A DNA stretch of 6,385 bases from Methylovulum sp. GTDB taxonomy: Bacteria; Pseudomonadota; Gammaproteobacteria; Methylococcales; Methylomonadaceae. The stretch's first letter is position 1. Every line of letters starts with the position of its first letter. Both the position numbers and the translations under genes were made by a program. The notes below the pieces were generated by a model. The model saw nothing but the letters and a program-made list of their open reading frames with translations. It did no database searches and was not told where the DNA came from. The DNA lies in assembly GCA_016919605.1 (NCBI GenBank), contig JACXTQ010000110.1, positions 1 to 6,385 of the forward strand. Reading direction: 5' to 3'. Below are positions 1-5,570 of the stretch, one piece after another.

Positions 1-598
1 AGGCACCATACATGCCTTGGACGGTTTTACCCGGACTTATTTCAGGTGACAATTTGACCGTGCCATATTTTTTGCCGACGAAATAGGCGGCGACATCGGC
101 TGTCCAGATAAGCAGCAAAAAATACATCGTCATATCCGAGCCTCGGAAAGCGCGTAAATGCGTCAAGAACATCCAAGCCGACAGCAACACGAACCAGCCA
201 ATAAATAGCTTGTAGCGCATGTTTAATTCCAACTTTAACAACCCGCCAGCGGCGTTACGGATCATAAACATTATCATAACCCAAAACAATACCGGAGGCA
301 CCACCAGCCATTCTATTGACCCCGAATAGTCCCTGGCTTCTGGCCAACTCAAAACAGTCGCCGTCAATTCTAACACTTGTGTCCAAAGATGGATACCGAC
401 CATTGGGATAATCAGTGCCACCAAAAAAAGCCCACGCTTTAGCAAAGAATTGATGCCTATCAAATTACTCCATTCCCAACCGGCCAGCATGGTGACGGCT
501 GCTATAAGCAAACCAAAAACGGGACTGTCCAACAGAAAAACGGCAAGAGAGATCAGGGTTGCCAAAATGGATGCTGTGATAATTCGCTGTAATAACAT
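1..598 (-). CDS. cdsA: Phosphatidate cytidylyltransferase (CDP-diglyceride synthase), N-terminal part, cut by window edge
   Basis: CdsA is an inner-membrane enzyme that joins CTP and phosphatidic acid to make CDP-diacylglycerol, the precursor of the main phospholipids. The frame opens at an ATG (MLLQRIITASIL...) and stays open for 199 codons to the window edge. It is rich in hydrophobic segments (about residues 5-22, 28-45, 58-75, 98-115, 130-145 and 155-170), as expected for this multi-pass family. Near the cut end it reads ADVAAYFVGKKYG, then KLSPEISPGKTVQGMYGA, which matches the conserved CdsA block (Asp-x-x-Ala-Tyr-Phe and Ser-Pro-Gly-Lys-Thr). The C-terminal part, with the family signature and further metal-binding residues, lies outside the window. 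It follows uppS after 20 bases, the usual order in this cluster. No convincing Shine-Dalgarno sequence precedes the ATG, so coupling to uppS is possible. The start was chosen because it matches the usual N-terminus of the family. Confidence 0.93.
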   Translation of the reverse strand, partial: MLLQRIITASILATLISLAVFLLDSPVFGLLIAAVTMLAGWEWSNLIGINSLLKRGLFLVALIIPMVGIHLWTQVLELTATVLSWPEARDYSGSIEWLVVPPVLFWVMIMFMIRNAAGGLLKLELNMRYKLFIGWFVLLSAWMFLTHLRAFRGSDMTMYFLLLIWTADVAAYFVGKKYGTVKLSPEISPGKTVQGMYGA

Positions 599-618
599 GG
601 GGTAAGTCTTAAGATAAG

Positions 619-1383
619 TTATAAGGTGACGGATTGGTTGAGTATCTGCTCGCCGGTATGCCCAAACCGGCGTTGCCGGCCTTTAAAGCTGATAATGGCC
701 GCTTCCAGCGACTGCTCGTCAAAATCAGGCCACAGCGTGGGGGTGAAATACATTTCCGTGTACGCCAATTGCCAAAGCAAAAAATTGCTCACCCGCTGTT
801 CGCCGCCGGTGCGGATAAATAAATCGGGTTCGGGCAAGCCGTGGGTGGACAGGTGTTGGTTGAGCAAGTGTTCGGTGATGGCTTGCTGTGGCAATTCCCC
901 CGTCAGTATTTTATCCACCACTTGCTGGCAGGCTTGGCTGATGTCCCAGCGTCCGCCGTAATTGGCGGCGATCACCAAAGTCAGGGCGCTGTTGTGTTGG
1001 GTTTGTGCCTCGCCTTCGGCCATTTTTTTCTGTAAGCTTTCAGAAAATTGGCTACGGTCGCCGATAAAGCGCAGGCGGATGTTGTTGCGATCCAGTTTGT
1101 TGATCTCGCTTTGCAAGGTCGCCAAAAACAGCCCCATCAACATCGACACTTCATCTTGGGGCCTGCGCCAATTTTCACTGCTGAACGCGAACAGTGTCAG
1201 CACTTCAATCTGTTGCTGGGCGCAATACTCAACCATTTTCCTGACGGCCTTAACACCGGCCTGATGACCGAAGGCACGGGGCATGAAGCGTTTTTGCGCC
1301 CAGCGCCCATTACCGTCCATGATAATGGCGATATGGCGCGGGTTATTAGCCGCCGTTAGCAGGTTCGGGTCATCATGGGACAT
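619..1383 (-). CDS. uppS: Undecaprenyl diphosphate synthase (cis-prenyltransferase)
   Basis: UppS (also called IspU) condenses farnesyl diphosphate with eight isopentenyl diphosphates to give the C55 lipid carrier for peptidoglycan and other surface polymers. The enzyme is cytosolic and acts near the membrane. The 254-residue product is close to the 253 of E. coli. The first conserved block IAIIMDGNGRWA gives the catalytic Asp23, which binds Mg2+ and diphosphate. FAFSSENWRRP follows at residues 65-75, IAANYGGRWD at 138-147, and the C-terminal signature IRTGGEQRVSNFLLWQLAYTE at about 190-210 carries the Arg and Ser residues that bind the isopentenyl diphosphate. The WPDFDE block comes next. 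All hallmark residues are intact. The ATG is preceded by AGGA with a 10-base spacer (1394-1397), just after the frr stop codon 17 bases upstream. Membership of the frr-uppS-cdsA run is typical. Confidence 0.98.
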   Translation of the reverse strand: MSHDDPNLLTAANNPRHIAIIMDGNGRWAQKRFMPRAFGHQAGVKAVRKMVEYCAQQQIEVLTLFAFSSENWRRPQDEVSMLMGLFLATLQSEINKLDRNNIRLRFIGDRSQFSESLQKKMAEGEAQTQHNSALTLVIAANYGGRWDISQACQQVVDKILTGELPQQAITEHLLNQHLSTHGLPEPDLFIRTGGEQRVSNFLLWQLAYTEMYFTPTLWPDFDEQSLEAAIISFKGRQRRFGHTGEQILNQSVTL

Positions 1384-1400
1384 ATCGCGTTAATCCTACT

Positions 1401-1958
1401 CTAAATAGATAGCAAATCAGCTTCTTTTGCTTCCAGGAGCTTTTCCACATCTTTAACGTACTGGTCGGTGAGTTTTTGGATCTTGTCTTCGCCCGCCCGC
1501 GCTTCGTCTTCTGAAACCAATTTTTCTTTCAGAGCTTTTTGGATGTCCGAATTCGCGTCACGGCGGATATTCCTGATCGCCACCCGACCATTTTCGGCTT
1601 CATGCTTGACCACTTTGACCAAGCTGCGGCGGCGTTCTTCGGTCAAGGACGGTAATGGAACGCGGATAACCATGCCATTGGTGCTGGGGTTTAGGCCCAA
1701 ATCGGATTTGAGGATGGCTTTTTCAATCGCCTGCACCATGCCTTTTTCCCACGGGGTGATGGTAAGGGTGCGGGAATCTTCGACCGCGACATTGGCGACT
1801 TGAGAGATGGCCGAGTCAGTGCCGTAATAAGATACGGTGACTTGATCCAATAAGCTCGGATGTGCCCGCCCCGTGCGTATTTTAGAAAATTCGTGTTTCA
1901 GCGCGTCGATGCTTTTGCTCATGCGCAGTGACGCATCTTTATGGATGTCATTAATCAT
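1401..1958 (-). CDS. frr: Ribosome recycling factor (RRF)
   Basis: RRF works with EF-G in the cytosol to split the post-termination ribosome and free it from mRNA. The product is 185 residues, the same length as the E. coli factor. It opens with the helical domain I segment (MINDIHKDASLRMSKSIDALKHEF), then KIRTGRAHPSLLD with the conserved RTGRA at 28-32. The small beta domain II runs from about 33 to 104, including TITPWEK at 66-72 and NGMVIRVPLP at 94-103. Domain I then resumes with LTEERRRSLVK at 105-115 and RNIRRDAN at 129-136, where Arg132 matches the arginine important for activity in E. coli RRF. The start ATG has a good GAGGA at 7 bases, and that site overlaps the TGA stop of pyrH 10 bases upstream, which suggests translational coupling. 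Nothing is missing or unusual. Confidence 0.98.
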   Translation of the reverse strand: MINDIHKDASLRMSKSIDALKHEFSKIRTGRAHPSLLDQVTVSYYGTDSAISQVANVAVEDSRTLTITPWEKGMVQAIEKAILKSDLGLNPSTNGMVIRVPLPSLTEERRRSLVKVVKHEAENGRVAIRNIRRDANSDIQKALKEKLVSEDEARAGEDKIQKLTDQYVKDVEKLLEAKEADLLSI

Positions 1959-1964
1959 GGTTGG

Positions 1965-1971
1965 TTCCTCA
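1965..1971 (-). promoter_or_regulatory. frr ribosome binding site overlapping the pyrH stop codon
   Basis: Read on the minus strand, TGAGGAA contains both the pyrH TGA (1971-1969) and the GAGGA Shine-Dalgarno sequence of frr, 7 bases before the frr ATG. Ribosomes ending pyrH would stop on top of the frr initiation site. This supports the frr start and suggests coupled translation of the two genes. Confidence 0.75.
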
Positions 1972-2682
1972 TTGGATAAGTGAGCCGATTTCTTCGCCCT
2001 GCATCAGGCGCATAATGGCCCCTTGTTCAAAGATGTTCATCACCCGCATCGGCATATTGTTTTCCTTGCATAAGACCAGAGCGGTGGTGTCCATGACATT
2101 CAGGCGTTGGTCTAGGGCTTCGTCATAGCTTAAGCTGGGGTAAAATATCGCATCTTTGACTTTTTCGGGGTCAGCCGAGTACACGCCTTTGACTTTGGTG
2201 GCCTTAATCATCAGTTGCGCGTTGATTTCTATCGCCCTGAGGCTGGCGGCGGAATCGGTGGTGAAAAATGGGTTGCCAGTACCGGCGGCAAAAATGACCA
2301 CGCGGCCTTTTTCCAGATGCCTAACGGCACGGCGGCGGATATAGTCTTCACAGACTTGGTTGATCTTAAGCGCGGACATGACCCGCACCGGCTGGCCTAA
2401 ATGTTCGATAGCGTCTTGCATCGCTAAGGCGTTGATGACGGTGGCCAGCATCCCCATTTGGTCGCCGGTGACGCGGTCCAGGCCTTGGGAGGCTTTTTCC
2501 GCACCGCGCAAAATGTTGCCGCCGCCGATAACAAGGCCGACTTGGACACCGTGGTCACACAATTCTTTAATTTCGGTCGCCAACCGTTGGACGATGTCGG
2601 CGTCAATACTGCCCCCCACATCGCTCATTAAGGCTTCACCGCTTAATTTCAGCAAGATTCTTTGGCAAATCAATTGGCTCAT
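1969..2682 (-). CDS. pyrH: UMP kinase (uridylate kinase)
   Basis: PyrH phosphorylates UMP to UDP with ATP in pyrimidine nucleotide synthesis. The bacterial enzyme is a cytosolic hexamer of the amino acid kinase fold, activated by GTP and inhibited by UTP. From the chosen ATG the product is 237 residues (E. coli 241). It starts MSQLICQRILLKLSGEAL, with Lys12 in the phosphate-binding KLSGEAL, then VIGGGNILRG at 51-60, VTGDQMGMLATV at 71-82 with the conserved Asp74, AAGTGNPFFTTDSAA at 132-146, and IKATKVKGVYSADP further on. All are family hallmarks. The frame stays open to a TTG at 2745, but that extension has no family likeness and crosses a hairpin, so the internal ATG is preferred. That ATG has no Shine-Dalgarno sequence; CCTCC lies 9-13 bases upstream instead. 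The gene sits 102 bases after tsf and 10 bases before frr, and may have its own promoter. Confidence 0.96.
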   Translation of the reverse strand: MSQLICQRILLKLSGEALMSDVGGSIDADIVQRLATEIKELCDHGVQVGLVIGGGNILRGAEKASQGLDRVTGDQMGMLATVINALAMQDAIEHLGQPVRVMSALKINQVCEDYIRRRAVRHLEKGRVVIFAAGTGNPFFTTDSAASLRAIEINAQLMIKATKVKGVYSADPEKVKDAIFYPSLSYDEALDQRLNVMDTTALVLCKENNMPMRVMNIFEQGAIMRLMQGEEIGSLIQ

Positions 2683-2716
2683 AATTTTATTGGAGGTCAG
2701 CTTAGGGATTATATCG
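2683..2716 (-). promoter_or_regulatory. Possible pyrH promoter and short leader
   Basis: On the minus strand a perfect TATAAT lies at 2713-2708, about 25 bases before the pyrH ATG. A start of transcription near 2700 would leave a leader of under 20 bases without a Shine-Dalgarno sequence. The -35 region at normal spacing (CACTGC or neighbours, around 2731-2737) is poor, and there is no TG extension of the -10 box, so the call rests on one hexamer. In E. coli pyrH is transcribed separately from rpsB-tsf, which makes a promoter here plausible. Confidence 0.35.
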
Positions 2717-2741
2717 TGGCGCTGCTGTGGGCAGTGGCGGG

Positions 2742-2773
2742 GCAAGGCCAGCTAATCTGTAGGCTGGCCTTGC
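2742..2773 (-). other. Strong hairpin between tsf and pyrH, without U-tract
   Basis: GCAAGGCCAGC (2742-2752) and GCTGGCCTTGC (2763-2773) form a perfect 11-bp inverted repeat around a 10-base loop, 11 bases beyond the tsf stop codon. In the direction of the operon the stem is followed by CCCCGCC, not a run of T, so it does not look like a standard intrinsic terminator. It could protect the 3' end of a processed rpsB-tsf transcript, assist Rho-dependent ending, or slow read-through into pyrH. The structure is clear; its role is inferred. Confidence 0.7.
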
Positions 2774-2784
2774 GCCTCGGATGC

Positions 2785-3669
2785 TTAGCTGCCGCGCACT
2801 TGCGCCATGACTTCGGCGGCGAAGTTTTCTTCTTTTTTCTCGATGCCTTCACCCACTTCAAAACGACTGAAACGGATGATTTTGTTACCTTTTGAGGCCG
2901 CCAATTTGCCGACGGTGATCTTGTCGTCCTTAATGAACGGTTGGCCCAATAAGGTGACTTCGGCCAAAAATTTGCTGATCCTACCCGCCACCATTTTTTC
3001 GATGATGTCGGCAGGTTTGCCGCTTTCCGCCGCTTGCGCCATAAAAATTTCTTTTTCTTTGGCAATGGTTTCGGCGGACACTTCGTCTTCGGATACGCAA
3101 ATCGGCTTGCTGGCGGCGATGTGCATGGCAACGTCTTTACCCAATTCAGGGTCGGCCATCGCCAATTCGACGATTACGCCCATTTTGCTGCCGTGCAGAT
3201 AGCAGGCGGTGCCGCCTTCGGTAGTGAATTTTTCAAAGCGTCTGACGGTGATGTTTTCGCCCAATTTGGCGATCAGGCCACGGCGCATTTCGTCAACGGT
3301 GACACCACCTTCCAGCGGCATGGCCAACAGTTGTTCTTCGGTGCTGATGTCGGCGTTGAGCAGGGCAACCGTCACGCTTTTGACAAAGCTGACGAAATCG
3401 TCGGCTTTGGCGACAAAGTCGGTTTCGCAGTTAATGTCAACGATAGCGACGGCTTTGCCGTCTTCGCTGACTTGTACGCCAATGATGCCTTCGGCGGCAA
3501 TACGGCCTGATTTTTTGTCGGCCTTGGCCAAACCGGCTTTGCGCATGTTTTCAATCGCCAATTCCATGTCGCCTTCGGCTTCGACCAAGGCTTTTTTGCA
3601 TTCCATCATGCCAGAGCTGGTTCTTTCGCGTAGCTCTTTAACCATTGCCGCACTAATATTAATACTCAT
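2785..3669 (-). CDS. tsf: Translation elongation factor Ts (EF-Ts)
   Basis: EF-Ts recharges EF-Tu in the cytosol by helping it release GDP. The product is 294 residues, somewhat longer than the 283 of E. coli. The N-terminal UBA-like domain covers about residues 1-55 (AAMVKELRERTSSGMMECKKAL at 7-28). The core follows, with INCETDFVAK at 79-88 containing the TDFV motif (83-86) whose Asp and Phe reach into the EF-Tu nucleotide site. The second core half includes KMGVIVELA and DVAMHIAASKP at about 163-190, then the coiled-coil and C-terminal module ending VGEGIEKKEENFAAEVMAQ. The ATG has GAGGAA upstream (3683-3678) with about 8-9 bases of spacing. It follows rpsB across a 126-base gap with a terminator-like hairpin, which may set its level relative to S2. 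All domains are present and intact. Confidence 0.98.
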   Translation of the reverse strand: MSINISAAMVKELRERTSSGMMECKKALVEAEGDMELAIENMRKAGLAKADKKSGRIAAEGIIGVQVSEDGKAVAIVDINCETDFVAKADDFVSFVKSVTVALLNADISTEEQLLAMPLEGGVTVDEMRRGLIAKLGENITVRRFEKFTTEGGTACYLHGSKMGVIVELAMADPELGKDVAMHIAASKPICVSEDEVSAETIAKEKEIFMAQAAESGKPADIIEKMVAGRISKFLAEVTLLGQPFIKDDKITVGKLAASKGNKIIRFSRFEVGEGIEKKEENFAAEVMAQVRGS

Positions 3670-3713
3670 TGCTTGTGTTCCTCGCCTGTGTTCTTAAGTA
3701 GTATTGTCACTAT

Positions 3714-3738
3714 AAAAACGCCCCCGTTAAGGAGGCGT
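3714..3738 (-). terminator. Intrinsic terminator or attenuator between rpsB and tsf
   Basis: Read on the minus strand, ACGCCTCC (3738-3731) pairs with GGGGGCGT (3725-3718) through 8 bp, including one G-U pair, around the 5-base loop TTAAC. It runs straight into TTTT (3717-3714). Stem, loop and U-tract are all those of a Rho-independent terminator. Because tsf lies 45 bases further on with no clear promoter in between, it most likely ends only part of the transcripts, leaving tsf expressed by read-through. E. coli also carries such a signal between rpsB and tsf. Confidence 0.8.
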
Positions 3739-3795
3739 CGTCTAACCCAATGCCGGTTATTTTTACGCGCTGTGCCGTAAAAACAAACGTTGTGC

Positions 3796-4542
3796 TTATT
3801 CCGCTACCGCAGGGGCTTCTTCGATAAAGTCATCCGCTTTGGCGGACAGGCCTAAGGTTGCCGCTTTGGCATCCAATACGGCGGCACACGCGCTTTCGCA
3901 GTACAGCTTAACGGCGCGGATGGAGTCGTCATTGCCGGGAATGACGTAATCGACTTTGTCAGGTGAGTTGTTGGAGTCAACCACGCCCACGACAGGGATG
4001 CCCAATTTTCTGGCTTCGCTGATGGCGTTCTTTTCGTAACCGACATCTAAGATGAAGATGACATCAGGTACGCCTTTCATGTCTTTGATGCCGCCGAGGC
4101 TGCGTTCCAGTTTTTCCAGTTCGCGTTCCATGCCCAAGGCTTCTTTTTTGCCGAAACGTTGGTACAAAGTACCGTCCGCTTTCATCGCTTCCAGCTCTTT
4201 CAGGCGGTTGATCGATTTTTTGATGGTTTTGAAGTTGGTCATCATGCCGCCCAACCAACGATGGTTGACGTAAGGCATACCACAACGCGCCGCTTCTTCG
4301 GCGACCACTTTACGCGCCGCTTTTTTGGTGCCGACAAACAAGATAGTGCCTTTGTTGGCCGCCATCTGACCCAGGTAGTTCATAGCGTCGTTAAATAAAG
4401 GAAGCGTTTTTTCCAAATCGATGATGTGGATTTTGTTACGCGAACCGAACAGGTAGTTAGCCATTTTGGGGTTCCAGTAACGGGTTTGGTGGCCAAAGTG
4501 GACACCCGCTTCAAGCATTTGACGCATAGATACTGCTGCCAT
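3796..4542 (-). CDS. rpsB: 30S ribosomal protein S2
   Basis: S2 is a late-binding protein of the small ribosomal subunit. It sits between head and body on the solvent side and is needed for S1 to bind. The product is 248 residues (E. coli 241). It starts MAAVSMRQMLEAGVHFGHQTRYWNP, the typical N-terminal block. GSRNKIHIIDLEKT follows at about 33-46, GTILFVGTKKAA at 65-76, and NHRWLGGMMTNFKTI at about 93-107. The coiled-coil part runs at about 108-155, then PDVIFILDVGYEKNAISEARKLGIPVVGVVDSNNSPD covers about 158-194 and VDYVIPGNDDSIRA about 196-209. The short acidic tail ends EEAPAVAE. The ATG has an excellent AGGAG at 6 bases (4553-4549). It is the first gene of the minus-strand cluster and is preceded by an extended -10 promoter and a structured leader, consistent with autoregulation by S2 as known in E. 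coli. Confidence 0.99.
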   Translation of the reverse strand: MAAVSMRQMLEAGVHFGHQTRYWNPKMANYLFGSRNKIHIIDLEKTLPLFNDAMNYLGQMAANKGTILFVGTKKAARKVVAEEAARCGMPYVNHRWLGGMMTNFKTIKKSINRLKELEAMKADGTLYQRFGKKEALGMERELEKLERSLGGIKDMKGVPDVIFILDVGYEKNAISEARKLGIPVVGVVDSNNSPDKVDYVIPGNDDSIRAVKLYCESACAAVLDAKAATLGLSAKADDFIEEAPAVAE

Positions 4543-4688
4543 TTATTTCTCCTAAGATTAAAATTCGGGGCACCCGCCCCGAGTTGGGTTACGCCTCCAC
4601 TTACCCCGTCTGGAAACCAGTGCGCACACTGCGCCCCAGCACCCTTCCAAACGTGACGATAAATGTGAGTATTGGTACAAAAATGAAC
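4543..4688 (-). ncRNA. Structured rpsB mRNA leader, probable S2-autoregulated element (t44/tff-like)
   Basis: The predicted rpsB transcript has a leader of about 145 nt that encodes no protein and folds well. One long hairpin uses CGTTTGGAA (4653-4645) with TTCCAGACG (4615-4607), 9 bp with one G-U pair, and encloses a smaller stem (GCGCA with TGCGC, or alternatively CAGTG with CACTG, at 4634-4618). A second hairpin, TCGGGGC-GGGT-GCCCCGA (4582-4565), stands just before the Shine-Dalgarno site. In E. coli the leader at this position, also recorded as the t44 or tff RNA, lets free S2 repress rpsB-tsf. Position, length and two-hairpin design fit that role, but I could not compare it with the family model. 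A GGAGG at 4598-4594, unrelated to any start codon, is also in the leader. Confidence 0.65.
4565..4582 (-). promoter_or_regulatory. GC-rich hairpin just upstream of the rpsB ribosome binding site
   Basis: A perfect 7-bp stem, TCGGGGC and GCCCCGA with loop GGGT, ends 11 bases before the AGGAG of rpsB and is followed by AATTTTAAT on the minus strand. It may be part of the S2 operator that controls access of ribosomes. The A/T stretch after it is too broken for a confident terminator call. Confidence 0.6.
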
Positions 4689-4693
4689 TTATC

Positions 4694-4722
4694 TTTATAC
4701 CATATAAAGCTTTTTACAACAA
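4694..4722 (-). promoter_or_regulatory. rpsB promoter with extended -10
   Basis: On the minus strand the -10 box TATAAA (4699-4694) is preceded by TGG, an extended -10 element, and lies 17 bases from a weak -35 TTGTTG (4722-4717). Transcription would start near 4688-4687. The TGGTATAAA arrangement resembles the extended -10 promoter described for rpsB in E. coli and its relatives. No other comparable promoter is seen upstream of rpsB. Confidence 0.75.
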
Positions 4723-4740
4723 GCCAATCTCTGTTAAACT
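4713..4740 (+). promoter_or_regulatory. Possible map promoter, overlapping the divergent rpsB promoter
   Basis: On the plus strand TTTACA (4713-4718, five of six consensus bases) is followed after 16 bases by TAAACT (4735-4740), which is preceded by TGT as an extended -10 element. Transcription would begin near 4747, giving a leader of about 60 bases. The -35 shares positions 4717-4718 with the rpsB -35 on the other strand. The spacing is acceptable and the -10 moderate, so this is a candidate only. Confidence 0.45.
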
Positions 4741-4805
4741 CATCAGCTCTTTTACCCTTTGACCTTGGGATGTCGCTTGTAGGCGGCGGCCACTTCTTCT
4801 TGACT

Positions 4806-5570
4806 ATGAGCATTATTATAAAAAACGACACTGAAATCGAAAAAATGCGGGTGGCCGGCCGATTGGCCGCCGATGTGCTGGACATGCTGGCCCCTTATGT
4901 TGTCCCCGGTGTCACCACCAATGAGCTAGACCAAATTTGCCACGACTATATCGTCAACGTCCAAGACGCGATTCCGGCGCCGCTCAATTACAAGGGTTTC
5001 CCCAAGTCGATTTGCACCTCGGTCAACCAGCAGATTTGCCACGGCATCCCCAATGACAAGAAACTGAAAGCCGGTGACATTGTCAATATCGATATTACGG
5101 TCATTAAGAATCAGTACCACGGCGACACCAGTAAGATGTTTTGTGTCGGCGAAGTCAGCCCCCATGCCAAGCGCTTGGTCAACATCACCCAAGAGGCCAT
5201 GTATAAGGGTATTGAGCAGGTCAGGGCAGGGGCCAGGCTGGGCGACATTGGCTATGCCATCCAAAAACATGCCGAAAGCAACCGCTATTCGGTGGTCAGG
5301 GAGTTTTGCGGGCATGGTATCGGCAAAAAATTCCATGAAGACCCGCAAGTGCTGCATTACGGTAAAATCGGCACGGGCGAGGTGCTGGAGGCGGGCATGA
5401 TTATCACTATCGAGCCAATGGTTAATTTGGGCAAGCGCCATGCCAAAATCCTGTCCGATGGCTGGACGGTGGTCACTAAAGACCATAGTTTGTCGGCCCA
5501 ATGGGAGCACACCATATTGGTTACGCCCACTGGTTATGAAATCCTGACCTTACGTCAAGAAGAAAGGTGA
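4806..5570 (+). CDS. map: Methionine aminopeptidase, type I
   Basis: Map removes the initiator methionine from new proteins as they leave the ribosome, after deformylation, using two divalent metal ions. From the chosen ATG the product is 254 residues (E. coli 264). It starts MSIIIKNDTEIEKMRVAGRLAADVL, the standard N-terminus. The substrate-side His79 lies in ICHGIPND. The five metal ligands are all visible: Asp96 (VNIDITV), Asp107 (HGDTSKMF), His170 (CGHGIGKKFHED), Glu203 (TIEPMVN) and Glu234 (QWEHT). The absence of an N-terminal zinc-finger or linker region makes it the short bacterial form. The frame is open upstream to 4584, but that stretch crosses the promoter region and has no family likeness. 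No good Shine-Dalgarno sequence precedes the start. The gene is divergent from rpsB and overlaps glnD by four bases, as part of the map-glnD arrangement also known in E. coli. Confidence 0.97.
   Translation: MSIIIKNDTEIEKMRVAGRLAADVLDMLAPYVVPGVTTNELDQICHDYIVNVQDAIPAPLNYKGFPKSICTSVNQQICHGIPNDKKLKAGDIVNIDITVIKNQYHGDTSKMFCVGEVSPHAKRLVNITQEAMYKGIEQVRAGARLGDIGYAIQKHAESNRYSVVREFCGHGIGKKFHEDPQVLHYGKIGTGEVLEAGMIITIEPMVNLGKRHAKILSDGWTVVTKDHSLSAQWEHTILVTPTGYEILTLRQEER

Noticed and set aside
626..1359. Several plus-strand frames opposite uppS
   Set aside because: They are shadows of an intact UppS gene and show no independent coding signal.
2683..2745. An N-terminal extension of pyrH from a TTG at 2745
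   Set aside because: The 21 extra residues do not resemble UMP kinases, the TTG lies inside the hairpin stem, and the internal ATG gives a product near the usual length.
2807..3697. Long plus-strand open frames opposite tsf (3034-3510, 3209-3697 and 2807-3202)
   Set aside because: They are mirror frames of a strongly coding gene, with low-complexity compositions and no recognisable motif or ribosome binding site. The minus-strand frame is a complete EF-Ts.
4584..4805. An N-terminal extension of map by 74 residues
   Set aside because: The frame is open, but the extension crosses both divergent promoters and part of the rpsB leader. It has no resemblance to methionine aminopeptidase N-termini, and the ATG at 4806 gives the standard beginning of the family.
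4601..4885. A 94-residue minus-strand frame upstream of rpsB as a leader peptide
   Set aside because: It would start inside map, upstream of the predicted rpsB promoter, so the rpsB transcript would not contain its start. It has no ribosome binding site that I could find.
4926..5510. A 194-residue minus-strand frame opposite map
   Set aside because: It lies wholly within map, which has every catalytic residue. The antisense frame shows no family motif and no promoter.
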